A DNA stretch of 64,000 bases from Microbacteriaceae bacterium VKM Ac-2854 (GTDB lineage Bacteria; Actinomycetota; Actinomycetes; Actinomycetales; Microbacteriaceae): the NCBI GenBank assembly GCA_013205085.1, contig JABMLH010000009.1, positions 97,310 through 161,309 on the forward strand, written 5' to 3'. Below, one piece after another: positions 33,027 through 42,000 of the stretch. How positions within the stretch are numbered: position 1 is the stretch's first letter; each line of letters starts with the position of its first letter. Position numbers and translations under genes: made by a program. The notes below the pieces were generated by a model. It did no database searches and was not told the origin of the DNA. It was given only the letters and a program-made list of their open reading frames with translations.

Positions 33027-34184
33027 ATGCGCCGTCACGCCGTCGCCGTCGCCCTGCTCGCGGGAGCCGCGCTCGTGGGCTGCAGTCTCACGGGCTGCTC
33101 CCCCGCCGGGCCCGCCGCGGACTCCGACGCAGCGAATCCGTCGTCCCCGCCGCGACCGACCGCCTCGACGACTCCGGTACCGCTGCCCACCCCGGTCCGG
33201 CTGATGACTCCGACCGGCGAACCGACGGTCGTCGCGGAGGAACTCGACGCGCCGTGGTCGATCCGACTGCTCACCGATGGCACAACCCTGGTGAGCGAGC
33301 GCGACACCGCGTTGATCCGCGAGATCGCGGGCGACGGTACCGTGCGCGATGTCGGCGAGGTGCCGGGAGTCCGGCCCGGCGGCGAGGCGGGGCTGCTCGG
33401 TCTGGCCCTCGCGCCGGGCGACGAAGGGACGCTCTACGCCTATGTCACCGGCGCGGAGGACAACCGCGTGCTGTCCATCCCGCTGCGAGGCGACTCCGGA
33501 TCGCGAACGCTGGGAGAGCCGACGCCGATCCTCACGGGCATCCCGAAGGCGGGCAATCACAACGGCGGCCGCATCGCCTTCGGCCCGGACGGGATGCTCT
33601 ACGTCACGGTGGGCGATGCTGGCGACGCCGCGCGCGCCCAGGACCCGGTCTCCCTGGGCGGCAAGATCCTCCGGATCGCCCCGGACGGCTCCGTTCCCGC
33701 CGACAACCCGACCGCCGGCTCTCCGGTCTACACCCTCGGACACCGCAATCCGCAGGGCATCGCGTGGACGGACGACGGCAGGATGTGGGCCAGCGAGTTC
33801 GGCCAGAACACGTGGGACGAGCTGAACGCGATCACTCCCGGCGCGAACTACGGTTGGCCGGCGGTCGAGGGTGTCGCCGATGACAGGCGTTACGTCGACC
33901 CGATCGCCCAGTGGGCGACCGACGACGCCAGCCCGAGCGGCCTCGCCGCGATCGGCGACACGCTCTTCGTCGCCGCGCTGAAGGGTGAGCGGATCTGGTC
34001 GGTCGACGTGGCCGACGGCATCGGGACGCCGCAGGCCTGGTTCGCGGGCGAGTACGGCCGCATCCGCGACGTGGCGGAGGGTCCCGGCGGAACCCTCCGC
34101 TTCGTCACGAACAACACGGACGGTCGCGGCGATCCTTCAGACGGCGACGACCGCCTGTGGCAGGTCGGGCTGGTCTCGGGCTGA
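33027..34184 (+). CDS. PQQ-type glucose/sorbosone dehydrogenase lipoprotein
   Basis: 385 aa soluble aldose-dehydrogenase-like protein, a six-bladed beta propeller that oxidises sugars with pyrroloquinoline quinone at the outer face of the membrane. The lipoprotein signal has two candidate lipoboxes, LVGC and LTGC. Propeller and cofactor-site motifs include HNGGRIAFGPDGMLYVTVGD, LGHRNPQGIAW and PGANYGWP. ATG 33027 has GGAG 3 nt upstream, a tight spacing. Its stop directly abuts that of the convergent AbiE toxin gene. Confidence 0.85.
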   Translation: MRRHAVAVALLAGAALVGCSLTGCSPAGPAADSDAANPSSPPRPTASTTPVPLPTPVRLMTPTGEPTVVAEELDAPWSIRLLTDGTTLVSERDTALIREIAGDGTVRDVGEVPGVRPGGEAGLLGLALAPGDEGTLYAYVTGAEDNRVLSIPLRGDSGSRTLGEPTPILTGIPKAGNHNGGRIAFGPDGMLYVTVGDAGDAARAQDPVSLGGKILRIAPDGSVPADNPTAGSPVYTLGHRNPQGIAWTDDGRMWASEFGQNTWDELNAITPGANYGWPAVEGVADDRRYVDPIAQWATDDASPSGLAAIGDTLFVAALKGERIWSVDVADGIGTPQAWFAGEYGRIRDVAEGPGGTLRFVTNNTDGRGDPSDGDDRLWQVGLVSG

Positions 34185-35260
34185 TCAGCGCCCGCGGTCC
34201 TCGGTGTGCTCCGGGCTCGGGGGCGTTTTCAGGCCAGGATCCGTTGACCTGCCGGATGACGGCGTCGCGGGTTTCGGAAAAGCCTCATGAGCACGGGTGA
34301 GGGAAGGACCGGATCGCTCGAACGACGGCTCAACGACGCGCCAGCCTGAGCCGGGGAGCCATGCCAGGTTCGGCTCGGAGGTCGCGCTCGACATCGCTGG
34401 TTGAATGAATTCGGTCACGATCTCCATCGCCTCCGCGAATCCCGTCCGACCCGCGAGCGCCTCGACGGGGCCGGCGACCACGGGGTAGCGCTGCCGCCAA
34501 GCGTCAGACACCGCGAACTCGCGATCGGTCAAGCCCTGAAGGCGCAACTTGCTCTGCAGTGTCACTCGAAGTTCGGAGAGGTCGACCCGCTGAGTCCGCG
34601 CGATGAGAACAAGGTCGACCAGATCCTTCACGCGCGTGCTTTCGCGTCCGCCGGCATAGGTGGACAACGTCGCGACGACCTTATCCGCGATCTGATCGGT
34701 GATCGGAAACAAGCGATAGGGCGACGATGGTAGCGGACGAGGGAGGATCAACCGGTTCGCGGGCTGCACGACCTCGACACGGCCGACCGGCGGCATGCCC
34801 ACGACGAGGTCGACGGGGATTTCGCCCTTCTTGGAACCGTTGATCTCGTAAGCGTCGAAGGTCAGCCTTCGCAGCAGGAGTCCTGGCTGATTCTCCGAAT
34901 GGCCCCACCATCGCTTCGACGTCTTCCGAGTTCGAATCGCAGGTGGTCGCCGAGATCCCTTCCGACGAGTTCCTCCAGCGCAGCCTGCGCGCTATCGAGA
35001 TCGCCCCGCGAAGGAGCCGAGAGATCGACGTCCTGCGTACGGCGCGAGTTCGCGACCCGCGCCAGCATGGCCGACCCTCCCTTGAGGAGCCATTCGGAAC
35101 GATCGCCATCAGCGAAAACCCGGCAGAGGAAGCGATCGTGCTGCGCCTGGAGGAGGCGGGTGCTGACATCCTGCGAACTCGCGCCCGTCGCGAGGTCCCG
35201 CTGCGCTCCTGCCTTCAACGCTTGAGAGACGGCCTTCCAACTCGCGTAGGAGTCAGGCAT
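34185..35260 (-). pseudogene. AbiEii-type nucleotidyltransferase toxin, frameshifted
   Basis: Type IV toxin of the AbiE system. The N-terminal part has the family signature EWLLKGGSAMLARV and SRRTQDVDLS; the C-terminal part, in another frame, continues with RRLTFDAYEINGSKKGEIPV, DLVVGMPPVGRVEVV, ITDQIADKVVATL and RVKDLVDLVLIA. The frames join if one G is added to the run at 34903-34906, giving about 358 aa. This is either a real one-base deletion or a sequencing error. ATG 35260 overlaps the antitoxin stop by 8 bp. Confidence 0.75.
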
Positions 35261-35906
35261 TGCGGTAGGCCGATGCGAACCCGGCCTGATCGAGGAGATC
35301 GAGGGCGAAGTCCTCGCCACTCGCGAACTGATTCGCCGCGGCCGAGCCGTCGAGGTACCGGCAGAAATCGGCGAAGCGCAGGAACCGCCCTTGGAGACAG
35401 GCATCGCGAAGCGCATCCACGACGAGGGAGAGATCCTCGTATGCGACGAGGTCCGCGAGCACACGCTCGATCGTCAGGGTCGGCACACAGTCGACGTGAG
35501 TCACTTCTCGCGTGACGAGGCGGCGGGCCGTCAGCCGAACTCCCGCAACCTTCGTGTCGCGCCGGCTCGGCACGATGAAGTCGTAGCCGTCCGGGTACCA
35601 GTCGCCGATACCGTGCAGGATCGTCGCCAGGCGTCCGGCCGCCACCAGCGCCGGCACCCCATCCTCCGTCGGCGGCAGCGCTGCGCCACCGAGCGCCAGC
35701 CAGGTCGCGAAGATGTCCTCATGCTCGAGCTCCGGCGCACCGGCCATCCGGTAGACGCCGTGCGCGACCCGCGACACCGAGCCGGTGGCAGCGAGCCGGG
35801 ACATCACCTTGCGAGAGACGCCGACCTGTTCGGCCTGCGCCGTGGTGATCAGGCCCCAGCGCTGCATCGCGACATCGCCGAGACGCTTCATGGTGGATTC
35901 GGGCAC
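35253..35906 (-). CDS. AbiEi-type antitoxin / transcriptional repressor
   Basis: About 217 aa. The N-terminal winged helix reads WGLITTAQAEQVGVSRKVMS then LAATGSVSRVAHGVYRMAG, typical of the AbiEi antitoxin domain that binds its own promoter. The rest matches the long AbiEi C-terminal domain. GTG 35906 is preferred because GACAAT ends 7 nt before it, the leaderless pattern of this genome; ATG 35891 is an alternative. The toxin gene is coupled downstream. The antitoxin frame is intact although the toxin is broken. Confidence 0.75.
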   Translation of the reverse strand: MPESTMKRLGDVAMQRWGLITTAQAEQVGVSRKVMSRLAATGSVSRVAHGVYRMAGAPELEHEDIFATWLALGGAALPPTEDGVPALVAAGRLATILHGIGDWYPDGYDFIVPSRRDTKVAGVRLTARRLVTREVTHVDCVPTLTIERVLADLVAYEDLSLVVDALRDACLQGRFLRFADFCRYLDGSAAANQFASGEDFALDLLDQAGFASAYRNA

Positions 35907-36135
35907 GGAATCGATTGTCTCAAAAAATGGGGACAAAAGCTGTGGATCCATGAACGGATCCAGAGCCGGATCCGCAATCGGATCGGCGAGGACGAGGGAG
36001 TTGGACACGGGACAGCTTTCGATTCGAGTCGCGTTCGCCCCCGATCGCGTTGTGTCACCCATACTAGGCACATTCTGAAGCGCAACGCCGACCGCGGGCC
36101 GGACCGATCGCGCCACATTCCGCCTAAACTCCATA

Positions 36136-36155
36136 GGGCGGCCCGAGTGCCGCCC
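36136..36155. terminator. Short GC hairpin
   Basis: GGGCGGC (36136-36142) and GCCGCCC (36149-36155) pair perfectly around 6 nt. It lies between the AbiEi antitoxin promoter and the gene at 36172 and could insulate the two; no gene ends here. Confidence 0.35.
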
Positions 36156-36171
36156 AGCCTCCCCTCCGCGC

Positions 36172-36765
36172 GTGTCCAGAGAGAGCATCGTCCTGAGCAT
36201 CATCATCCGCCACGACCCCGCCACCCTGCGCGAGGAGATCGACGTCGACGCCGCCTCCGAGCGCCTCGACGAGATCGGCACCCTGCGCAGCCTCGCCGCA
36301 CTGAACGAGAAGGTGGAGCTGCTGCGTCTGCTCGGTCGCCTGGACGAGGCGTGGGACGTCGCGAACGAGGCCGTCCGCCGCTCCCGCTTCTCAGGAGACC
36401 GCGCCGAGCTGCTCTCCGCGCGCGTGCGTCGCGCCCGCCTGATGCAGTTGCGCGGCACGACCGACGCCGCCCTGTCGGAGCTGTCGCTGTGCGTCGATGA
36501 GGCCTTCACCCACGAGTGGCACGCCGAGCACGCCTTCGCACTGCGTCACCGCGGTCTCACCCTGTTCGATCTGGGGGATTTCGGCGCCGCCGCCCGCGAT
36601 TTCGACGCGGCCGCCGCCCTCGGTAGCAGGATCGGCCTGCCGGAGGAGGATCTGGAGCTGCCCCGCCTCGGCTTCGTCGCCGCGAGCGAGGCGCACGACG
36701 AGTCGCTCCGCGATCGACGCGAGGGCGGACCGGTCCGCGGTCGTCGGCGCGCCGACGAGGAGTAG
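36172..36765 (+). CDS. Tetratricopeptide-like helical repeat protein
   Basis: 197 aa. Repeated helix pairs with TPR-like spacing are visible: LAALNEKVELLRLLGRLDEA, WDVANEAVRRSRFSG, LSARVRRARLMQLRGTTDAA and HRGLTLFDLGDFGAAARDFD. Such proteins act as scaffolds for protein contacts. GTG 36172 is the only usable start but has no clear ribosome site. The C-terminus is charged and likely disordered. No partner is evident. Confidence 0.65.
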   Translation: MSRESIVLSIIIRHDPATLREEIDVDAASERLDEIGTLRSLAALNEKVELLRLLGRLDEAWDVANEAVRRSRFSGDRAELLSARVRRARLMQLRGTTDAALSELSLCVDEAFTHEWHAEHAFALRHRGLTLFDLGDFGAAARDFDAAAALGSRIGLPEEDLELPRLGFVAASEAHDESLRDRREGGPVRGRRRADEE

Positions 36766-36805
36766 CTGATCATTCGTTGTCGGATGCTCGGGTTACGGTC
36801 TGTGC

Positions 36806-37297
36806 ATGGCTGATCTCGACCGAGTCCGGGTCTGGGCGGATGCCCTGATCCGACTGCATTTAGACCCCTCCTGGAGTTTCGACTTCGACAACGCGAAGAC
36901 GCGCGGCGGCGCCTGCCACTGGGGCAGCAAACGCATCACCGTCTCGCGCTACCTCGCCGCCCGCTGGGCCGACGACGAGGTGCACCAGACCCTGCTGCAC
37001 GAGGTCGCACACGCGATGTCAGGCCATCAGGAGGGTCACGGAGCACTGTGGCGTCGCAACGCCGCCGCGATCGGCTACGTGGGCGACCGAACGCACAGCA
37101 ACGAAGTCGCCAACGAACTCGCACCGTGGGTCGGCTCCTGCCCCCGCGGCCACCTGTTCTACCGGCACCGGCGGCCGGCTCGGGCCCTGGCCTGCGGCAC
37201 GTGCAGCCGCGGATTCGATCACGCGAACGTGATCGAGTGGCGAAAGCGCGAGATCAGCGCTGAGCAGCGTCGCGCGGCGCGGGTCGACCAGCCCTGA
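36806..37297 (+). CDS. SprT-like zinc metallopeptidase
   Basis: 163 aa. The active-site motif TLLHEVAHAMSG gives HExxH with a glutamate and two zinc histidines, and GHGALWRRNAAAIG follows as in SprT/Spartan-like domains. A C-terminal zinc ribbon-like segment has CPRGHLFYRHRR and CGTCSRGF. Family members cleave or bind DNA-linked proteins in eukaryotes; the bacterial role is unknown. TACGGT ends 6 nt before the ATG, suggesting a leaderless message. Confidence 0.85.
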   Translation: MADLDRVRVWADALIRLHLDPSWSFDFDNAKTRGGACHWGSKRITVSRYLAARWADDEVHQTLLHEVAHAMSGHQEGHGALWRRNAAAIGYVGDRTHSNEVANELAPWVGSCPRGHLFYRHRRPARALACGTCSRGFDHANVIEWRKREISAEQRRAARVDQP

Positions 37298-37348
37298 CCG
37301 AGCGCGCACCCTGACCGACGACGCACCGTAACCGACGACAATGGTTAG

Positions 37349-37969
37349 GTGAGCACCGAGACAGCCCCCTCCCGCGACATCGCCACGGGCCAGTGGCTCG
37401 AGCCCGACGACGGCCCGCGCTGGTGGTTCGACTCGGGCTCGATCGCTTTCGATTTCGCCTACACCGGTGACCTCGGCGAGTCAGAACTCATCCCCGACGC
37501 CCAGACACTGGCCGCGTGGCTCAGCGAGCGTTTCGGTGCGGTCGACGCGCAAGCGCGCGAGGTGCAGCCCGCGGATGCGCTGATGCTGCGCGGAGCGATC
37601 GCTCGCCTCGCCCGGGCCTCGGCCAATGGTGCGGCGGACCTCGACCCCGCCGACATCGACGTGGTCAACCTGTTCGCCGCGACTCCCGACATCCCACCCG
37701 CGTTGCCCGGTGGATCGCGTCAGGCCGGGCGTACTCGAGCGAGTGGACGCCAGGCGTTGGCTACGATCGCCCGTGAGGCCGTCGCCGTGTTCGGCGGCGC
37801 CCGCATCCGCGAGTGCGGAGCGGACGACTGCACGATGATCTACGTGGACACCTCGCGCTCGGGCACGCGGCGCTGGTGCTCGATGCAGCGGTGCGGCAAT
37901 CGCGCCAAGGTGCGCGCGCACCGGGCGCGGGCCGCGACACGCCGACAGCACGAGACACCTAGTCCGTGA
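37349..37969 (+). CDS. CGNR zinc-finger regulator (ABATE domain)
   Basis: 206 aa. The C-terminal finger is IRECGADDCTMIYVDTSRSG then RRWCSMQRCGNRAKVRAHRA, the CGNR motif of putative stress-related regulators. The N-terminal ABATE-like half has WFDSGSIAFDFAYTGDLGE, thought to bind a ligand. GACAAT lies 6 nt upstream of GTG 37349. Its end overlaps the convergent DUF427 gene by 11 bp. Confidence 0.85.
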   Translation: MSTETAPSRDIATGQWLEPDDGPRWWFDSGSIAFDFAYTGDLGESELIPDAQTLAAWLSERFGAVDAQAREVQPADALMLRGAIARLARASANGAADLDPADIDVVNLFAATPDIPPALPGGSRQAGRTRASGRQALATIAREAVAVFGGARIRECGADDCTMIYVDTSRSGTRRWCSMQRCGNRAKVRAHRARAATRRQHETPSP

Positions 37970-38261
37970 CCTGGACTTCCTTCCAGAACGCGACGTAGTT
38001 CGAGAAGTCCTTACCGACGCGGTCGAACGCGGTCGGATAGGGGTGCGGATACGACCACGCGCGGTCCTTCAGCAGTCCATCACCGGACTGCACCGAGAAG
38101 TACTGGCACTCGCCCTTCCATGGGCAGGTGTACGGCGTGGGGCTCTTCTCGAGGAGTTCGGCGTTCACGCTCTCCGGCGGGAAGTACCAGTTGCCTTCGA
38201 TCGAGATCAGCTCGGCATCCGGTGCCTCGGCGAGCACGACGTCGTTGAGTACGGCCTTCAT
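37959..38261 (-). CDS. DUF427 protein
   Basis: 100 aa, a small beta-rich family of unknown function. The match rests on IEGNWYFPPESVN, TPYTCPWKGECQYFSV and RAWSYPHPYP, where the invariant CPWKG-type turn and tryptophans are intact. ATG 38261 has GGAGGAG 7 nt upstream, one of the clearest ribosome sites in this stretch. Confidence 0.88.
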   Translation of the reverse strand: MKAVLNDVVLAEAPDAELISIEGNWYFPPESVNAELLEKSPTPYTCPWKGECQYFSVQSGDGLLKDRAWSYPHPYPTAFDRVGKDFSNYVAFWKEVQVTD

Positions 38262-38309
38262 CAGTGGGCTCCTCCAGTGGCGGCTCGGGCGTCCGCCCCT
38301 CCCTGAACG

Positions 38310-38861
38310 CTACGCCGCTCGGGACACGACGTCGACAGCGTCGGACGAGTCGACCCGGCTGAGCGCGGCGAGTTCGTCCGCCCGGCCGGCGTCGCGCAGC
38401 AGACGCCCCGACGCGGAGGCCGAGAACAGGTGCACGCAGGCGCGCTTGAGGCCGTCGAACGCGGCGCTCGCCACGGCGGCGTCGGGCGAGGTGTGATCGA
38501 TGCCGAGCGCGATCAGCGCGTCGATCAGGGCGCCGGCGGCGAGCTGGTCCTCGACAGCGTGCCGCACCTGGCCGTGCTCGTCAGCGTCGCCCGCAGCGAT
38601 GACGTTCACACTCGTGCGGCCACCGTTCTCGATCTGGCGCTCGAGGATCCACTGCGCGACCGCCGAGCGGTTCGCCAGGGTGGCGCTCACGACAAGGCCG
38701 CCCGGCCGTTCGACCGCCGCGGCGTCGGAGGGCAGGGCGTCAGAGGGCAGGGCGTCGACGAGCACGGTGATGTGCGCGGGAGCCAAACGGGCCAGGCCCG
38801 CCGCGCCCCACTCGAAGCGGATCTGGTACGTCGACTGGTCGTAAGCGGTGGTATCGGTCAC
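38310..38861 (-). CDS. ComB-like (2-phosphosulfolactate phosphatase family) protein
   Basis: 183 aa. YQIRFEWGAAGL, ITVLVDALPSDAL, VVSATLANRSAVAQWI and VIAAGDADEHGQVRHAVEDQ align with the ComB fold, whose founding member makes sulfolactate for coenzyme M. Actinobacteria lack that pathway, so another phosphatase role is likely. A short internal duplication (SDALPSDA) disrupts the usual catalytic-loop region. The start is GTG 38861, with TAACTT ending 6 nt upstream. Confidence 0.7.
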   Translation of the reverse strand: MTDTTAYDQSTYQIRFEWGAAGLARLAPAHITVLVDALPSDALPSDAAAVERPGGLVVSATLANRSAVAQWILERQIENGGRTSVNVIAAGDADEHGQVRHAVEDQLAAGALIDALIALGIDHTSPDAAVASAAFDGLKRACVHLFSASASGRLLRDAGRADELAALSRVDSSDAVDVVSRAA

Positions 38862-38904
38862 CCGACAAAGTTAGGGCACCGCGCGACCACGGGAGGTCGC
38901 GGGA

Positions 38905-39342
38905 TCACGGGGACTCGACGCTCGATCCCATCGCCTGCGCGATGATCCGGAAGTCCTCCGGCGTGATCTCGATCAGCCCGAGTCGCAGCTGATAACCCCA
39001 GTTGGGCGCCGAGGTGAGCGCCAGCACGGGCTTCAGGGGCGCGATCGGCGCGGCCTCGGCCGCCGCATCCCACCGCATCCGCCGGCGCCACGGCCGGAAC
39101 TCGCCGTCGTCGGCCTGCCACGGCTCCCCCTCGGCCACCATGCCGATCGCGGTGAACTGCTGCAACGTCTCGCCGCCCTCGAGGTCGGTCTTGGGCGAGT
39201 AGTAGACGAACGCGTCGCCGGGGCGCAGCCGTGAGACACCCGCCTTCGAGCCGTGATTGATCTGCGCGATGCCCAACTCGACACCGCGCAGCACGTGCGC
39301 CCGCTGCACCACCGCGAGCCAGGCCTTGGGTTCATCCGTCAT
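38905..39342 (-). CDS. EVE-domain protein
   Basis: 145 aa, an EVE/PUA-like fold that in relatives binds modified bases in RNA or DNA. Seen: WLAVVQRAHVLRGVELGIAQ, GVSRLRPGDAFVYYSPKTD, FTAIGMVAEGEPWQ and the C-terminal NWGYQLRLGLIEITPEDF. It is close to a free-standing domain length. TAGAAC ends 7 nt before ATG 39342. Divergent from the gene at 39421. Confidence 0.85.
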   Translation of the reverse strand: MTDEPKAWLAVVQRAHVLRGVELGIAQINHGSKAGVSRLRPGDAFVYYSPKTDLEGGETLQQFTAIGMVAEGEPWQADDGEFRPWRRRMRWDAAAEAAPIAPLKPVLALTSAPNWGYQLRLGLIEITPEDFRIIAQAMGSSVESP

Positions 39343-39420
39343 GCCTTGAGTTCTACCGCAGTCCACCGACATCGAGCGCAAGCATGCCGACGCACAGCCG
39401 GGACGGGCCAGACTGAGGGC

Positions 39421-39915
39421 ATGAGAGTTCTGCTCAAGCACGTGCTCGACGTCGATGCGGATGCGGCCTGGCGCGCCCTGCAGAGTCCGGCGGTCTTCCA
39501 GGAAGTCTCCGCGCCGTGGATCGGAGCCTCCTCGCTGGACGGAGGCTTCCCGACGCGCTGGCCGCTGGGGTCGAATGAGGTGGCACTCGACGCGTTCGGG
39601 GTGATCCCCGTCGGCGCCCAGGAGATCCTGCTGTCGTACCGGCGAGTGCCCTCGGAACCCGGCGTGCGCATCCTGCGCGACAGCGGCGGCCCCCTCTCGG
39701 GCGCATTGCGGCTGGTCACCAGCTGGGACCACCGGATGGCGGTGTCGCCGCTGCCGGATGGGCGAACGCTCTTCCGCGACCAGCTCACCTTCGATGCCGG
39801 CGCGATGAACCTCGCCGTGTGGCCGACGCTCTGGGCGCTGTGGCAGTGGCGGGGTTCGCGGATCAGGACCCTCGCGCCGTCCTGGGCTTTCGAGCCCGAG
39901 GAGACGAGCGCATGA
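39421..39915 (+). CDS. SRPBCC-like (polyketide cyclase/START-fold) protein
   Basis: 164 aa, assignment by general pattern: an opening strand VLLKHVLDVDADAAWRALQS and alternating strands ending in DGRTLFRDQLTFDAGAMNLA then VWPTLWALWQWRGSRIR, as in ligand-binding START-like proteins. No catalytic residues stand out. Its stop overlaps the next ATG (ATGA), so it is coupled to the DUF1684 gene. CAGACT ends 6 nt before the start. Confidence 0.6.
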   Translation: MRVLLKHVLDVDADAAWRALQSPAVFQEVSAPWIGASSLDGGFPTRWPLGSNEVALDAFGVIPVGAQEILLSYRRVPSEPGVRILRDSGGPLSGALRLVTSWDHRMAVSPLPDGRTLFRDQLTFDAGAMNLAVWPTLWALWQWRGSRIRTLAPSWAFEPEETSA

Positions 39916-40643
39916 TCACTCCGGAGGAGACCGTCGAGCTCTCGCGCAACGACCTCCTGCACTTCCGCTGGCCCGGCGGCCAGGAGCCGGAGGAGCACGA
40001 GGCCGAGCATCCCGTGCAACGCCTGGCGACGGCGATCGAGGTCGCCGACTGGCGTCGGCACGTGCACACGATGTACGCCGAGGTTCGTCGCCTGGCCAAC
40101 ATCGATCTGCTCGCGGCGCACGCGTCGTGGATCCGCGCCCGCAACGCGCTCTTCGCGCGCCATCCCGCGACCCCGTTGCTGCCCGAGGCGCGGGCGCACT
40201 TCCGCTCACTGCCGGTCGCCCCGTACGACGCGGCCTGGCGATTCGAACTCGAGGTACAGCCCAGCCCCGAGGAGCGCCGGATGGAGGTGGAGACGGGCAC
40301 GGACGGCGTTGTGCCCTTCGAGCTGATCGGCACGGTGCAGATCCCGCAGACCGGCTCATTGGATGTCTGGCGGCTGGCCTCCTACGGCGGCGGCCTGTTC
40401 GTTCCGGTCAAAGACGCCCTCGCCGGAGCGCCCGGCGGGACCTACGGCGGCGGGCGGTACCTGCTGGACACGGTGAAGGGGGCCGACCTCGGCACCGGGA
40501 GGGCGCCGTCCACCGTGGTCCTCGACTTCAACTTCGCGTACAACCCGTCCTGCGCCTACGATCCCGCCTGGGCCTGCCCGCTCGCCCAGGCCGGCAACAC
40601 CGTGCCGGTCGAGATCCCCGTGGGCGAGCGCTACCGGGGCTGA
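39912..40643 (+). CDS. DUF1684 protein
   Basis: 243 aa. The family core is unmistakable: GGTYGGGRYLLDTVKGADLG, VVLDFNFAYNPSCAYDPAWA, then CPLAQAGNTVPVEIPVGERY. Function is unknown in the family; some members sit near nucleotide or cell-envelope genes. It overlaps the START-like gene by 4 bp and the pair probably acts together. Confidence 0.88.
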   Translation: MITPEETVELSRNDLLHFRWPGGQEPEEHEAEHPVQRLATAIEVADWRRHVHTMYAEVRRLANIDLLAAHASWIRARNALFARHPATPLLPEARAHFRSLPVAPYDAAWRFELEVQPSPEERRMEVETGTDGVVPFELIGTVQIPQTGSLDVWRLASYGGGLFVPVKDALAGAPGGTYGGGRYLLDTVKGADLGTGRAPSTVVLDFNFAYNPSCAYDPAWACPLAQAGNTVPVEIPVGERYRG

Positions 40644-40704
40644 CCCAGGCGGTTCCGTTATCGTGCGGCCTGGCGCGTCGGCGCGTCGGAAAGCAGGAAA
40701 CGCT

Positions 40705-41550
40705 ATGCCCCAGCCCGTCCTCCTCATCACGGGTACCTCCAGTGGAATCGGCCTCGCGGCGGCTGTCGAGGCCGCCCGCTCCGGATGGCAGGTGGTCGCG
40801 ACGCTACGCGACCTGGAACGGGCCGACGCGCTGCGCGCCGCCGCGACGCAGGCGCGCGTCGACGTGGACATCCGTCGCCTGGATGTGACCGAGCCGGAGT
40901 CGATCGCCTCCTGTCTCGCCGGCGTCGCGTCCGACTACGGTCGCCTGGACGCGCTGCTCAACAACGCGGGAGCGGGGCACCTCGGCACGATCGAGTTGGA
41001 GAGCGTCGACGCCGTACGCGGCGTGATGGAGGTCAACTTCTTTGGGGTGGTCGCCGTGACGAAGGCGGCGATGCCGCTGCTGCGCGAGTCGCGCGGCCGG
41101 GTGGTCACGGTGTCCAGCGTGGGCGGAGTGATCGGACAGCCGTTCAACGAGGCGTACTGTGCGGCGAAGTTCGCGGTGGAGGGCTTCACGGAGTCGTTCG
41201 CCTCGGTCGCCGCGACCGTCGGCGTGCGGGTCAGCGTGGTGGAGCCCGGCGCCGTGCGCAGCGACTTCGTGGCGAACGTCGACGTGGACCGCAATACGCT
41301 GCTGGCGGAGGCCGGGCCGTACGCGCCCGCGCTCGGCGCCTACCTCGATCGAACGGGCGCGGCCTTCGCCTCACCCAACGCGCAGACCCCGGAGGAGGCC
41401 GCCGCGGTCGTCCTCGCCGTCCTCGCCGCGCCGGAACCGCCCGCTCGTGTGCAGACCTCCGACTGGGCCCGCGCCTTCGTCGGCCTCAAGTACGTCGACA
41501 CCGACGGCTCCACCGTCCAGTCCGCCATGGCGGACTGGCTCGCCGACTGA
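40705..41550 (+). CDS. Short-chain dehydrogenase/reductase
   Basis: 281 aa NAD(P)-dependent oxidoreductase. The dinucleotide site is TGTSSGIG, NNAG occurs at the expected distance, and the active site has the Ser in VVTVSSVGG and YxxxK in YCAAKFAVEGF. The basic residue after strand 2 (LRDLERAD) suggests NADP preference. ATG 40705 follows GCAGGAAA at a good distance. Substrate unknown. An interspersed repeat follows its stop. Confidence 0.88.
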   Translation: MPQPVLLITGTSSGIGLAAAVEAARSGWQVVATLRDLERADALRAAATQARVDVDIRRLDVTEPESIASCLAGVASDYGRLDALLNNAGAGHLGTIELESVDAVRGVMEVNFFGVVAVTKAAMPLLRESRGRVVTVSSVGGVIGQPFNEAYCAAKFAVEGFTESFASVAATVGVRVSVVEPGAVRSDFVANVDVDRNTLLAEAGPYAPALGAYLDRTGAAFASPNAQTPEEAAAVVLAVLAAPEPPARVQTSDWARAFVGLKYVDTDGSTVQSAMADWLAD

Positions 41551-41597
41551 GCTCCCGGCGCCCGCCCGCCCGCCGGCCCGCCTGCCCACCCGCGTAC

Positions 41598-41733
41598 CTC
41601 GCGAAATTTCGCGAGATTCGGCGCTGCGGACGAGGTGCGCCGCCGCGGCCGCCGATCTCGTCCGCACATCGCGATTCCGTGGGCTGGCGCACGGGCAGCC
41701 GCCGAAACGGCGAATCTCGCGAAATTTCGCGAG
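41598..41733. repeat. Palindromic interspersed repeat, family 1 copy B
   Basis: The most complete copy, 136 bp. Both ends carry the perfect palindrome CTCGCGAAATTTCGCGAG (41598-41615 and 41716-41733), extended inward by ATTCG/CGAAT so that the termini form an inverted repeat of about 24 bp. The interior has GCGGACGAG...CTCGTCCGC, able to form a second hairpin. It lies between the SDR stop and the helicase leader and encodes no protein. Confidence 0.85.
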
Positions 41734-42000
41734 GCAGGGTGGGCGTCGGGTAGGGTGGTGGCTGTGTGAGCGCGATGACTGCGCTCCCCCGCGTCGTAGA
41801 ACGCCCATTCACGCCGGCAGGAGCATGCTCCCCGGCCATCTGGCTGCAGCGTCGGTGTTCATGGTCCACCCGGATCCCTGATCTCCTGCGCCACTTCGTA
41901 CGGCGAACGGATGTGACCTCCGTCACCTTCGCCCGAACAAGCCGATACTCACAAGCCCTGTGCTCGCCGAGTCGGCTGATGCCCGAAAGGCACCACCCCT
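41734..42000 (+). promoter_or_regulatory. Leader/promoter region of the DEAD-box helicase gene
   Basis: 267 bp without a supported gene. TAGGGT at about 41751 could be a -10 element placed right after the interspersed repeat, which would leave a leader near 240 nt. Long leaders that control DEAD-box helicase genes at low temperature are known in other bacteria; a similar role here is inference. The only ribosome site seen is GAAAGG, 10 nt before the ATG. Confidence 0.35.

Noticed and set aside
34862..35260. Short stand-alone gene for the N-terminal half of the AbiE toxin
   Set aside because: The matching C-terminal half follows in another frame and joins after a single base change, so one broken gene is the simpler reading.
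34185..35260. Programmed ribosomal frameshift in the AbiE toxin
   Set aside because: No slippery heptamer or clear stimulatory structure was seen at the junction; a deletion in a G-run is simpler.
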